Below, piece by piece: positions 15,413 through 22,128 of a stretch of DNA of 22,128 nt. The first letter of the stretch is position 1. Every line of letters starts with the position of its first letter. This stretch comes from JBGCDD01 sp045105075. Its GTDB lineage: Bacteria > Pseudomonadota > Alphaproteobacteria > Rhodobacterales > Rhodobacteraceae. Position numbers and translations under genes: made by a program. Where the stretch lies: positions 1 to 22,128 of the forward strand of contig JBGCDD010000076.1 of NCBI GenBank assembly GCA_045105075.1, written 5' to 3'. The notes beneath the pieces were generated by a model, which made no database searches, was not told the DNA's origin, and worked only from the letters and a program-made list of their open reading frames with translations.

Positions 15413-16504
15413 TCAGCTGGGGAACACAAAACAGCGATCGCGGCGAATGGTCAGCCACATTACCTTTCCGGGCGTTGGTAAAAACACATTTGGCACTGTT
15501 GCTTTTAAAACCGACCCATCAAAGTCCATGCGAAATTCAACCAGCGTCTCGTGGCCCATGAATCGCGCACGCTCAACCACGCCGCGCGCCGCAACCCCGT
15601 CGGTGGGCGTCGGCAACGGCCCCTGCCCGGCCCGATCAAAATCCAGCCGCACATGTTGCGGGCGAAACACAATATCCACAGATGTGCCATCGGCCACGCC
15701 GGGCGCCAGAAACTGACCAAACGGGGTCTTGGCCAAGGCCCCGTTGACCTGAGCGCGCAGCACATTGGCATCACTGAAAAACGCCACCGCCGCCCGGTCG
15801 ACAGGGCGGGTATAAACGTTATATGGCGCGCCTTGTTGCACAATCTTGCCGTCACGCATCAGCGCAATTTCATCCGCCATACGCATCGCTTCGTCCGGTT
15901 CATGGGTGACCAACAAAACGGCAGTGTCTTCGTCCTTCAACAACGCCAGCGTTTGGTCGCGGATGCCATCACGAAGCCGGTTATCAAGCCCGGAAAACGG
16001 CTCATCCATCAGCATAATGCTCGGACGCGGCGCCAAAGCCCGCGCCAGCGCCACCCGTTGCTGCTCACCCCCCGACAGCTGGTGCGGATAGCCGTCAATG
16101 AACTGCGCCAGATCGACCCGTTCCAAAAGCTCCAAAACCCGCCCGCGATTCTCCTTGCGCCGCCCCTTCAGGCCAAAACCGACATTGTCCGCAACGCTGA
16201 GGTGGGGAAACAGCGCGAAATCCTGAAACATCAATCCAATGCCGCGCTTTTCGGGCGGCACGCGAAACACCGTGTCACAGACCAGTTTGCCATCGACCCA
16301 AATTTCGCCGCTGTCCTGCATTTCGACGCCGGCAATCATGCGCAGCGTCGTCGACTTGCCACACCCTGATGGCCCTAGAAGGCAAGTCACCTGCCCTGGG
16401 CGCACCGACAACGACACGTCGTCCACAACAGCACGGCCATCGAAATGGCGCACCAGGTTTTTGATCTCAAGCCGGGGCGTCGCAGACGCAACTGAGCTGG
16501 GCAA
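15413..16504 (-). CDS. ABC transporter ATP-binding protein, Fe3+/spermidine-type
   Basis: This is a 363-residue importer ATPase. The nucleotide-binding domain is intact: Walker A LLGPSGCGKST, Q-loop GLMFQDFALFPHL, signature LSGGEQQRVALARA, Walker B SIMLMDEPFSGLD, and H-loop LLVTHEPDEA. A TOBE-type C-terminal domain spans about residues 250-360. The closest look is to FbpC-like iron(III) or PotA-like transporters, but the substrate cannot be decided. No permease or binding-protein gene is adjacent, so it is an orphan ATPase here. The start is TTG at 16504, with GAGG 8 bases upstream; an in-frame stop just upstream rules out a longer ATG start. It lies 81 bases downstream of arsM on the same strand and could share its transcript. 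Confidence 0.86.
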   Translation of the reverse strand: MPSSVASATPRLEIKNLVRHFDGRAVVDDVSLSVRPGQVTCLLGPSGCGKSTTLRMIAGVEMQDSGEIWVDGKLVCDTVFRVPPEKRGIGLMFQDFALFPHLSVADNVGFGLKGRRKENRGRVLELLERVDLAQFIDGYPHQLSGGEQQRVALARALAPRPSIMLMDEPFSGLDNRLRDGIRDQTLALLKDEDTAVLLVTHEPDEAMRMADEIALMRDGKIVQQGAPYNVYTRPVDRAAVAFFSDANVLRAQVNGALAKTPFGQFLAPGVADGTSVDIVFRPQHVRLDFDRAGQGPLPTPTDGVAARGVVERARFMGHETLVEFRMDFDGSVLKATVPNVFLPTPGKVMWLTIRRDRCFVFPS

Positions 16505-16585
16505 GGGGACCGCCTCATCGCAAGTTCCCGATCAAAACCATCGGGCATTGCGCAGATACCAACCGTCACGCCCCGACGCAAGCGC

Positions 16586-17635
16586 CTAGCAGCAGCCCGC
16601 AGTGCTGGCTTCGGATGTCAGCTGAGCAAACGGGCTTTCGCCACCGCAGCCTTCAAAAATTCCGTAATGCGTGCGAAAATCACCAATGAAATCAAAATGG
16701 CGCGCAAAACGCGTGTTTTTCAACATCATCCAGGTGTTGCCGCAGACCGGAAATACTTTGCCAGTTTCAATCAAATGATGATCGTCGAGCGCAAACGCGT
16801 GAGGCGCATGGGGCACAGTGCCTTTGTACACCACCGCCTGCCCATAGTCTTCGCAAGCCGGTTCCAACGCGCGCAGTTTGAACAGTCGATAGGTGGCCGA
16901 CAGGAAACGAAGCGGCGCAACCCGCGCCTCAAGCACAGGGTTTTCAATGCTCAGCGCGCGCTGCGACACACGGCGCGGATCGCCAAACCCTTCGGCGCGG
17001 GCAATCGACAGGAAATCATTCCAATAGAGCGCGCCCGACAGGCATTCGCCGTAAAGGACCTCGTCTTCGGCCATATCCAGCGGCACGCGCCGGTCCGCAT
17101 AAACGTCCGAGAAATACATCTCACCGCCCGCTTTGAGCAAGCGATGCGCACCGCGAATCACCGCCGCCTTGTCGGTGGCCAGATTGAGCACGCAATTTGA
17201 TACGATGATGTCAAAACTGTCCGGCTCAAGGTCAAGATCGTCCAACTCTTCGATCTTGCCGTTCATAAAGGCCACGTTCGATGTGGCATGGCCAAACGCC
17301 TTGGCATGAAAATCCTGGTGCGCGCGCGCCACATCAAGCTGTGCGTCGGTCATGTCCACACCCACGACCGCGCCAGTTTCCCCCACAAGCGCGCTCAGCG
17401 CGTAAACATCGCGCCCGGCGCCACAGCCCAGATCAAGGATGCGCATACCCTCAAGCGCTTCGGGGGCAATCAAACCGCAGCCGTAATAGCGCGTCAGCAC
17501 ATCGTCGTGGATCTGGCCCAGAACCTTTTTGACATAGTCAGGCATGTCATCGGGCGTGCAGCACGCGTTGGTTTGCAAATCACTGCTGCCTTGCAGCGTT
17601 TCACCGTAATAGGTTTGAACCGCCTCGTGTTTCAT
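16586..17635 (-). CDS. arsM: Arsenite S-adenosylmethionine methyltransferase ArsM
   Basis: ArsM methylates trivalent arsenic using SAM, giving methylated and volatile products. The 349-residue protein has the SAM motif RILDLGCGAGRD (about residues 65-76) and the acidic ribose-binding position in VVGVDMTDAQ. Cysteines 26, 53, 148 (SNCVLNL) and 198 (YGECLSGALYW) match in spacing the four conserved arsenic-site cysteines of ArsM enzymes. The C-terminal third carries further cysteines and ends AGCC. AAGGGG lies 6 bases before the ATG. The gene has its own promoter and inverted repeat upstream. No arsR, arsC or efflux gene is in the window, so it stands apart from a classical ars operon. Confidence 0.9.
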   Translation of the reverse strand: MKHEAVQTYYGETLQGSSDLQTNACCTPDDMPDYVKKVLGQIHDDVLTRYYGCGLIAPEALEGMRILDLGCGAGRDVYALSALVGETGAVVGVDMTDAQLDVARAHQDFHAKAFGHATSNVAFMNGKIEELDDLDLEPDSFDIIVSNCVLNLATDKAAVIRGAHRLLKAGGEMYFSDVYADRRVPLDMAEDEVLYGECLSGALYWNDFLSIARAEGFGDPRRVSQRALSIENPVLEARVAPLRFLSATYRLFKLRALEPACEDYGQAVVYKGTVPHAPHAFALDDHHLIETGKVFPVCGNTWMMLKNTRFARHFDFIGDFRTHYGIFEGCGGESPFAQLTSEASTAGCC

Positions 17636-17647
17636 GTGCCACCCCTT

Positions 17648-17684
17648 GCGTCATGATGTCGCGATATAACCCGAGACATGACGC
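17648..17684. promoter_or_regulatory. Inverted repeat centred on the arsM -10 box, candidate operator
   Basis: GCGTCATG (17648-17655) and CATGACGC (17677-17684) form a perfect 8-base inverted repeat with a 21-base spacer. Its centre (17666) coincides with the -10 box, so a dimer bound to both arms would block RNA polymerase. There is no T-run, so it is not a terminator for the upstream gene. An ArsR-type arsenic sensor is the natural candidate, but no regulator gene lies nearby. Confidence 0.5.
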
Positions 17685-17691
17685 GCTTCAA
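17663..17691 (-). promoter_or_regulatory. Candidate sigma70-type promoter of arsM
   Basis: On the minus strand TTGAAG (17691-17686) and TATATC (17668-17663) are separated by exactly 17 bases. Transcription would start near 17656, leaving a leader of about 20 bases that contains the AAGGGG ribosome site (17647-17642). Each box matches four of six consensus bases. Confidence 0.55.
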
Positions 17692-17706
17692 CACCCTGCC
17701 AGCCGC

Positions 17707-18819
17707 TCACGCAGGTTTCAAAAGCGTGAAGGCGGCTGTGGCGCGGATTGTCCCGTTCACCTGCACGTCCAGCTGATGCGCCCCGGGCACCAGCCGAAAC
17801 GTGCTCGCATTGCCTTTGAGCTTGTGCACCTTGGTCATTTCCAGCGGTGCTTTTCCCGTCACAACCCCTTGTTTCAGCTTGAAAACCTTGCGCCTGACAT
17901 GACCATTGTCACCGGCAAAGTGGATCACGTAATCCACCAGAACCGGCGTGCTTTCGGGTGCCGAAATCCTGCATTTGAAGTCCAGCGCGCCATCAATGTG
18001 CACAGGTGCCGGCTTGATCGTCACATCGCACGCCAGATCCGCGTCTGCGCGGTAGCCCAGCATCGCCAGCGCACGCGGATGGCCCGCCTTCACCAACCCG
18101 CGCAAGCTGTGAGAGCGCATCCAGGCCAGCTCATTGGGGCTTTGCTGGTCCAAAACGGCCCAATGTTCGAGCCTGTCCATCACCAGATCGGGGTCTTTTT
18201 TGGTGATATCGTTGAGATGATTGGCCACCGAACGGGTGACATAGCGCGTGGAATCGCGGTGCAGTTGATCAAGCAGCGCCAGCGGATCGCTCAGATCCAG
18301 CGCAACCCCCATACCCCAGGGCAACCTGGGCCGGGTGCCTTCGCTGACCAGACGACGCACATGGTAACTGTCGTGGTGCACCCATTCGGCCAAACGCGCC
18401 AAGACCAGCTCGGGGCAGTGGTTCAGGAACGGACGGATCGCCCATTCCATCGAAAAGCGCTGGGTGATTTCGCCCAGCAGATTCAACGCCAGTTCGGGGT
18501 GATCCAACCCGCGCGCGGCCACCAATTCGCCCAGCGGGGCAAAGATAAAATCGCCGAAATCATCGTCTTGTTTGCCCGGATCCAAAGGCGGTGGCAGCGC
18601 GGTCAGCAAGGCTGGCGCGATCTGAGGCAGATTACCAGGCAGCGCCTCGCCCAGACATTGCGCAATCCAAGTGATCCGCTCTTTCAGCTCCAGATCCAAC
18701 AGGCGCGCCATCACTGCACCCTCAAAGGCGGGCTGATCAATGCCTTCAAAAAGGCCCGCCAGATAGCCGACCTTTTTTGTGTTAAACAGCTGATCTTTCA
18801 GAGAATACCCCTGTGCCAC
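17707..18819 (-). CDS. AlkC-like DNA alkylation repair protein
   Basis: This is a 370-residue member of the HEAT-repeat DNA glycosylase group (AlkC/AlkD), which removes alkylated bases such as 3-methyladenine and 3-methylcytosine. The N-terminal YSLKDQLFNTKKVGYLAG and the helical body, with FSMEWAIRPFLNHCPE, VHHDSYHVRRLVSEGTRPRL and STRYVTRSVANHLNDITKK, fit AlkC. The segment after about residue 258 is beta-rich, consistent with the Ig-like domain found in some AlkC proteins. The start is GTG at 18819, with only a poor ribosome site, but the gap to the upstream SDR stop is 3 bases, so translation is probably coupled. The stop is followed by the arsM promoter. It appears intact. Confidence 0.83.
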   Translation of the reverse strand: MAQGYSLKDQLFNTKKVGYLAGLFEGIDQPAFEGAVMARLLDLELKERITWIAQCLGEALPGNLPQIAPALLTALPPPLDPGKQDDDFGDFIFAPLGELVAARGLDHPELALNLLGEITQRFSMEWAIRPFLNHCPELVLARLAEWVHHDSYHVRRLVSEGTRPRLPWGMGVALDLSDPLALLDQLHRDSTRYVTRSVANHLNDITKKDPDLVMDRLEHWAVLDQQSPNELAWMRSHSLRGLVKAGHPRALAMLGYRADADLACDVTIKPAPVHIDGALDFKCRISAPESTPVLVDYVIHFAGDNGHVRRKVFKLKQGVVTGKAPLEMTKVHKLKGNASTFRLVPGAHQLDVQVNGTIRATAAFTLLKPA

Positions 18820-18822
18820 AGA

Positions 18823-19602
18823 TCACATCGTGATGTTGGTGGCGCCACCATCGGCCAACAGGTTCTGCCCGACAATAAAGCCCGCATGCTGGCTGCACAA
18901 AAACGCGCAGGCTGCGCCAAATTCAGCCCGCGTGCCATAGCGTCCGGCGGGGATGGTGGCAGCGCGGTTTTCGCGGGCTTGCTCGATCGAGATGTTTTGC
19001 GCCCGGCTGACGCCTCCATCCAGCGCATCAGCGCGGTCAGTGGCATGAATGCCGGGCAGCAGATTGTTGACGATCACACCCTTGCCAGCAACCTGACGTG
19101 CGGTGCCTGCAACATAGCCGGTCAGACCGGTGCGCGCCGCGTTCGACAGGCCCAGCACGCCGATTGGGGCGCGCACGGATTGGCTGGTGATGTTCACCAC
19201 CCGACCCCAACCGCGATCAATCATGCCCGGCATCAACGCCGTCATCAGCGCAATCGGAGCCAGCATATTGGCGTCAAGAGCGGCAATAAAATCGTCACGA
19301 TCCCAATCGCTCCACATGCCGGGAGGCGGCCCGCCGGCGTTGTTGACCAAAATATCAACGGCCCCGGCAGCGGCGATCACATCTTGTTGCCCATCGGCTG
19401 TGGCCACGTCGGCAACCACTGTGGTGACCTCGACCCCGTAAGCGCTGCGGATCGCCTCGGCCGAAGCCTCAAGTGCCTCGCGACCACGCGCATTCATCAC
19501 CAGGTTCACGCCCGCCTCGGCCAGGTTTTCCGCGCAGCCCAAACCCAGACCCTTGCTTGATGCGCAGATCAGCGCACGCTTTCCCGAAATTCCCAGATCC
19601 AT
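18823..19602 (-). CDS. SDR family oxidoreductase lacking the YxxxK pair
   Basis: This is a 259-residue short-chain dehydrogenase/reductase-like protein. MDLGISGKRALICASSKGLG carries a modified Rossmann motif (CASSKGLG), and VDILVNNAGG and VVNITSQS (catalytic serine) are intact. At the YxxxK site the sequence is SNAAR, so tyrosine is Ser153 and lysine is Arg157. A subgroup of SDRs annotated as 3-oxoacyl-ACP reductase-like has this pattern, so activity cannot be assumed. I prefer the ATG at 19602, with GAGAG 5 bases upstream; a GTG at 19614 is also in frame. It ends 3 bases before the AlkC-like gene and is divergent from the Hint-domain gene. Confidence 0.85.
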   Translation of the reverse strand: MDLGISGKRALICASSKGLGLGCAENLAEAGVNLVMNARGREALEASAEAIRSAYGVEVTTVVADVATADGQQDVIAAAGAVDILVNNAGGPPPGMWSDWDRDDFIAALDANMLAPIALMTALMPGMIDRGWGRVVNITSQSVRAPIGVLGLSNAARTGLTGYVAGTARQVAGKGVIVNNLLPGIHATDRADALDGGVSRAQNISIEQARENRAATIPAGRYGTRAEFGAACAFLCSQHAGFIVGQNLLADGGATNITM

Positions 19603-19677
19603 TGTCGCTCTCACTTGTGTTGCGTTTACTCCGGATTAACCGCGCCAGCGGAACAATGCCAGCACTTCGCCCGCGCA

Positions 19678-19706
19678 TTGACCGATAACAGCCACAATCC
19701 TAGGCT
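19678..19706 (+). promoter_or_regulatory. Possible promoter of the Hint-domain gene
   Basis: TTGACC (19678-19683) and TAGGCT (19701-19706) are separated by 17 bases. The -35 box is good (five of six), the -10 box weak (three of six). It lies in the 146-base gap between two divergent genes and would leave a leader of about 35 bases. Confidence 0.3.
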
Positions 19707-19748
19707 AAAGCGGTTCCACTTGTTGTTTTACCCCGGATTGTATCGCCT

Positions 19749-20750
19749 GTGACTGCCACGCCTGCTGCCCAGAACATTCTTGTCTACGGTGCCGAGATGA
19801 TCCGCGTCACCGATGGCGCCAACTTGGGTGACGAGATTTCGGTGCTGGACGATCTGATGCTGGATGATGTCTATCAACTGGAACCCGGCTCTGCCCCGTT
19901 GCGATTGGCTCTGACATTGGGCGATGGCGGCGCGTTGCATGTGGCCCCCGGCAGCCCCACCGGTGCGCCCGGTCAGGCGCTGCACTTGGATTGCGCGTTG
20001 GTGTTAATGTCGCCTACGGGGCAAAACACCGAAGCGCTGGTGCTGGTGGAAGTCGATGCCAGCCATGCGATCGCCGCGATTTACCTTTTGCCTTTGGGCC
20101 CGCTGATGGCGCGCACGAGCTATACGCTTGTGGGCGCAAATGCCGAAACCGCGCGGCGCAAATTTGCCGAAGTTGCTTGCGTGTCGTTCACCCGTGGCAC
20201 CGCGATCACCCTGGCCTCGGGCGCGCAGATCCCGATTGAGCAGCTTAGCATTGGCGATAAGGTCCTGACCCGCGATGATGGCGCCCAAGCCGTGCGCTGG
20301 GTTGGCCAAACCACGCGGCGCGCCTCGGGCGATTTCGCCCCGATCCTGATCGAGGCGGGCACTCTGAACAACGCCAAGGATCTGCTGGTCAGCCGCAACC
20401 ACCGCTTGTTTGTCTATCAGCGCCGCGATCATCTGGGCGCGGGCCAGCCCGAATTGCTGGTCAAGGCGCATCACTTGGTGAATGGCACAAGTGTGCGGGT
20501 GATGTCGGGTGGCTTCATCGACTACTTTCAGCTGCTGTTTGACCGCCACCACATTATCTATGCGGAAGGAATCGCTGCCGAATCGCTGTTGATTGATCCA
20601 CGCACCGAACCCGCCTTGCCCGCAGATTTGATGGCCAAAATGGCAGCGCTGTTGCCCGATCATAGCCAATCACATGGGCTGGAAGTCCACAGAACCCTGC
20701 TGGACCGTCCTGATGCGGTGGATCTTCTGCGCCGCGCGTCGCTGCGCTGA
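19749..20750 (+). CDS. Hint (Hedgehog/intein) domain protein
   Basis: This is a 333-residue protein with a Hint_2-type domain in its second half, a family common in Rhodobacteraceae and often linked to secreted proteins. The domain starts near residue 140: SFTRGTAITLASG, then LSIGDKVLTRDDGAQAVRWVG, LLVSRNHRLFV (His218) and YFQLLFDRHHIIYAEGIAAE. In most members the first motif reads CFxxGT with cysteine as nucleophile; here that place is Ser146, and the nearest cysteine is Cys144. Serine can act in some inteins, so self-cleavage may persist or be lost. The first 130 residues are acidic and beta-like, without a signal peptide. The start GTG at 19749 is uncertain; an ATG at 19797 is in frame and neither has a good ribosome site. 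Confidence 0.82.
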   Translation: MTATPAAQNILVYGAEMIRVTDGANLGDEISVLDDLMLDDVYQLEPGSAPLRLALTLGDGGALHVAPGSPTGAPGQALHLDCALVLMSPTGQNTEALVLVEVDASHAIAAIYLLPLGPLMARTSYTLVGANAETARRKFAEVACVSFTRGTAITLASGAQIPIEQLSIGDKVLTRDDGAQAVRWVGQTTRRASGDFAPILIEAGTLNNAKDLLVSRNHRLFVYQRRDHLGAGQPELLVKAHHLVNGTSVRVMSGGFIDYFQLLFDRHHIIYAEGIAAESLLIDPRTEPALPADLMAKMAALLPDHSQSHGLEVHRTLLDRPDAVDLLRRASLR

Positions 20751-20755
20751 TCCAG

Positions 20756-20784
20756 TTGCAACCGCGCCGCGTGGCTCTTATACG
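20756..20784 (+). promoter_or_regulatory. Candidate prfC promoter giving a leaderless message
   Basis: TTGCAA (20756-20761) and TATACG (20779-20784) are 17 bases apart, each matching four of six consensus bases. The expected start of transcription is about base 20791, which is the A of the prfC ATG. No Shine-Dalgarno sequence lies between the Hint-domain stop and that ATG. Confidence 0.4.
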
Positions 20785-20790
20785 CGCGAC

Positions 20791-22128
20791 ATGCTGGAAC
20801 GAGCCTCAAACCGCCCCGAATTGCCGCCCGAAATCGCGCGGCGTCGCACATTTGCGATCATCTCGCACCCGGATGCGGGCAAAACCACGCTGACAGAAAA
20901 ATTCCTGCTGTATGGTGGCGCGATCCAGATGGCCGGACAAGTGCGCGCCAAAGGCGAAGCGCGCCGCACCCGCTCGGACTTTATGCAGATGGAAAAAGAC
21001 CGAGGCATTTCGGTTTCTGCCTCGGCAATGTCATTTGATTACAACAACTTCCGTTTCAATCTGGTTGACACGCCCGGCCACAGCGACTTTTCGGAAGATA
21101 CCTATCGCACGCTCACGGCGGTCGACGCGGCCGTGATGGTAATTGACGGTGCCAAAGGGGTGGAAAGCCAGACCCAAAAGCTGTTTGAGGTCTGCCGTCT
21201 GCGCGATCTGCCAATCCTGACCTTCTGCAACAAGATGGACCGCGAAAGCCGCGATGTTTTTGACATCATTGACGAAATTCAGGAAAACCTCGCCATCGAC
21301 GTGACCCCGGCCAGTTGGCCCATCGGCACCGGCCGTGATTTTCTGGGCTGTTATGATATTCTGCGCGACCGCTTGCAACTGATGGACCGCGCGGATCGCA
21401 ACAAGGTCGCGCAAACCATTGAAATCAAAGGGCTCGAAGACCCAGCCCTGGCCGAACACGTGCCTGCCGATCTGCTGGAAAAGCTGCTGGAAGAACTGGA
21501 AATGGTGCGCGAGCTGATGCCGCCAATGGATCATCAAGCGCTGCTGGATGGCACACTGACGCCGATCTGGTTTGGCTCGGCGATCAACTCCTTTGGCGTG
21601 CGCGAACTGATGGACGGCATCGCCGATTACGGCCCCGAACCACAGATCCAATCGGCGCAACCACGCAAGATTTCTCCAGAAGAAACAAAGGTTTCTGGAT
21701 TTGTTTTCAAGGTTCAGGCCAACATGGATCCAAAACACCGCGACCGCGTGGCCTTTGTGCGCATGGCCTCGGGGCACTTCAAACGCGGCATGAAATTGAC
21801 CCATGTGCGCACGAAAAAGCCGATGGCGATTTCGAATCCTGTGTTGTTTCTCGCCTCTGACCGCGAGTTGGCAGAAGAAGCCTGGGCCGGCGACACCATT
21901 GGCATCCCCAACCACGGACAGTTGCGCATCGGCGACACTCTGACCGAGGGCGAGGCGCTGCGCGTGTCGGGCATTCCGTCTTTTGCGCCGGAATTGTTGC
22001 AAGGCGTGCGCGCCGGCGATCCGTTGAAATCCAAACATCTGGAAAAGGCGCTGATGCAATTTGCCGAAGAAGGCGCCGCCAAAGTGTTCAAGCCCTCGAT
22101 CGGGTCGGGCTTTGTAGTTGGCGTGGTC
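20791..22128 (+). CDS. prfC: Peptide chain release factor 3 (3' end outside window)
   Basis: RF3 is a translational GTPase that recycles RF1 and RF2 from the ribosome after termination. The frame is open from the ATG at 20791 to the window end, giving 446 codons of a protein usually about 530 long. The G domain is complete: G1 ISHPDAGKTTLTEK, a switch region MEKDRGISVSASAMSF, G3 VDTPGHSDFSEDTYR, and G4 FCNKMDRESRD. The insert PASWPIGTGRDFLGCYD and the later KVSGFVFKVQANMDPKHRDR separate it from EF-G and identify RF3. The start has no ribosome site but a promoter-like sequence lies directly upstream. It is 40 bases from the Hint-domain gene. Confidence 0.96.
   Translation, partial: MLERASNRPELPPEIARRRTFAIISHPDAGKTTLTEKFLLYGGAIQMAGQVRAKGEARRTRSDFMQMEKDRGISVSASAMSFDYNNFRFNLVDTPGHSDFSEDTYRTLTAVDAAVMVIDGAKGVESQTQKLFEVCRLRDLPILTFCNKMDRESRDVFDIIDEIQENLAIDVTPASWPIGTGRDFLGCYDILRDRLQLMDRADRNKVAQTIEIKGLEDPALAEHVPADLLEKLLEELEMVRELMPPMDHQALLDGTLTPIWFGSAINSFGVRELMDGIADYGPEPQIQSAQPRKISPEETKVSGFVFKVQANMDPKHRDRVAFVRMASGHFKRGMKLTHVRTKKPMAISNPVLFLASDRELAEEAWAGDTIGIPNHGQLRIGDTLTEGEALRVSGIPSFAPELLQGVRAGDPLKSKHLEKALMQFAEEGAAKVFKPSIGSGFVVGVV

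Noticed and set aside
15551..16369. A 272-codon plus-strand frame antisense to the ABC ATPase
   Set aside because: The ATPase motifs on the minus strand are unambiguous, and this frame is Arg/Gln/His-rich without motifs.
17653..19560. A 635-codon open frame on the plus strand
   Set aside because: It is antisense to the AlkC-like and SDR genes, whose motifs are clear, and it is rich in Arg, His and Gln as expected for a shadow frame in GC-rich DNA.
1..22128. CRISPR array, tRNA, rRNA or insertion sequence
   Set aside because: I saw no regularly spaced repeats, no cloverleaf with a CCA-type end, no rRNA-like stretch and no transposase or terminal inverted repeats.

Overview
This window looks like chromosomal DNA of a Rhodobacterales (Roseobacter-type) alphaproteobacterium. 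The evidence is a GC-rich sequence, the gene order dnaB-alr-mlaEF-radA-cvpA-purF, a separate surE-pcm-nlpD run, and a compact tatABC operon extended by an AAA-type ATPase. I recognise the first block as Rhodobacterales-like from memory of such genomes, not from a search. I see no tRNA, rRNA, CRISPR array, insertion sequence, integrase or phage gene. Most of the window is housekeeping sequence, with a small accessory-looking cluster between about 14.7 and 20.8 kb.

Layout. Positions 2-778 hold the 3' part of dnaB. A 378-base gap follows, with a possible gene remnant on the minus strand. At 1157-3743 lies a tightly overlapped alr-mlaE-mlaF unit: peptidoglycan D-alanine supply followed by the permease and ATPase of an Mla-type lipid transporter. 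A small PqiA-like membrane protein (4036-4467) and radA, cvpA and purF (to 8033) follow on the same strand. purF converges on a minus-strand two-helix membrane protein of unknown function, and a GC-rich inverted repeat holds both stop codons in its loop. A short SDR gene (8649-9284) precedes surE-pcm-nlpD (9389-12075): nucleotidase, protein-isoaspartate repair and a LysM/LytM lipoprotein with degenerate catalytic residues.

On the minus strand at 14516-12107, tatA, tatB, tatC and a DUF815-type ATPase form one unit with 4-base overlaps at its last two junctions. A WYL-type regulator is divergent from tatA, with an inverted repeat upstream that could be its operator. The minus-strand group 19602-15413 reads SDR, AlkC-like DNA alkylation repair protein, arsM (arsenite methyltransferase) and an orphan Fe3+/spermidine-type ABC ATPase. 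arsM has its own well-placed promoter, with an 8-base inverted repeat centred on the -10 box. A Hint-domain protein (19749-20750) and prfC (from 20791, cut by the window end) close the window; prfC may be transcribed without a leader.

I did not find a clearly new multi-gene system. The best leads are the operator-like structure at arsM, the ATPase coupled to tatC, the PqiA-like gene beside an mlaEF pair with no MCE-domain gene in view, the possible leaderless prfC, and several enzyme-family members with altered catalytic residues (NlpD-like, two SDRs, Hint).
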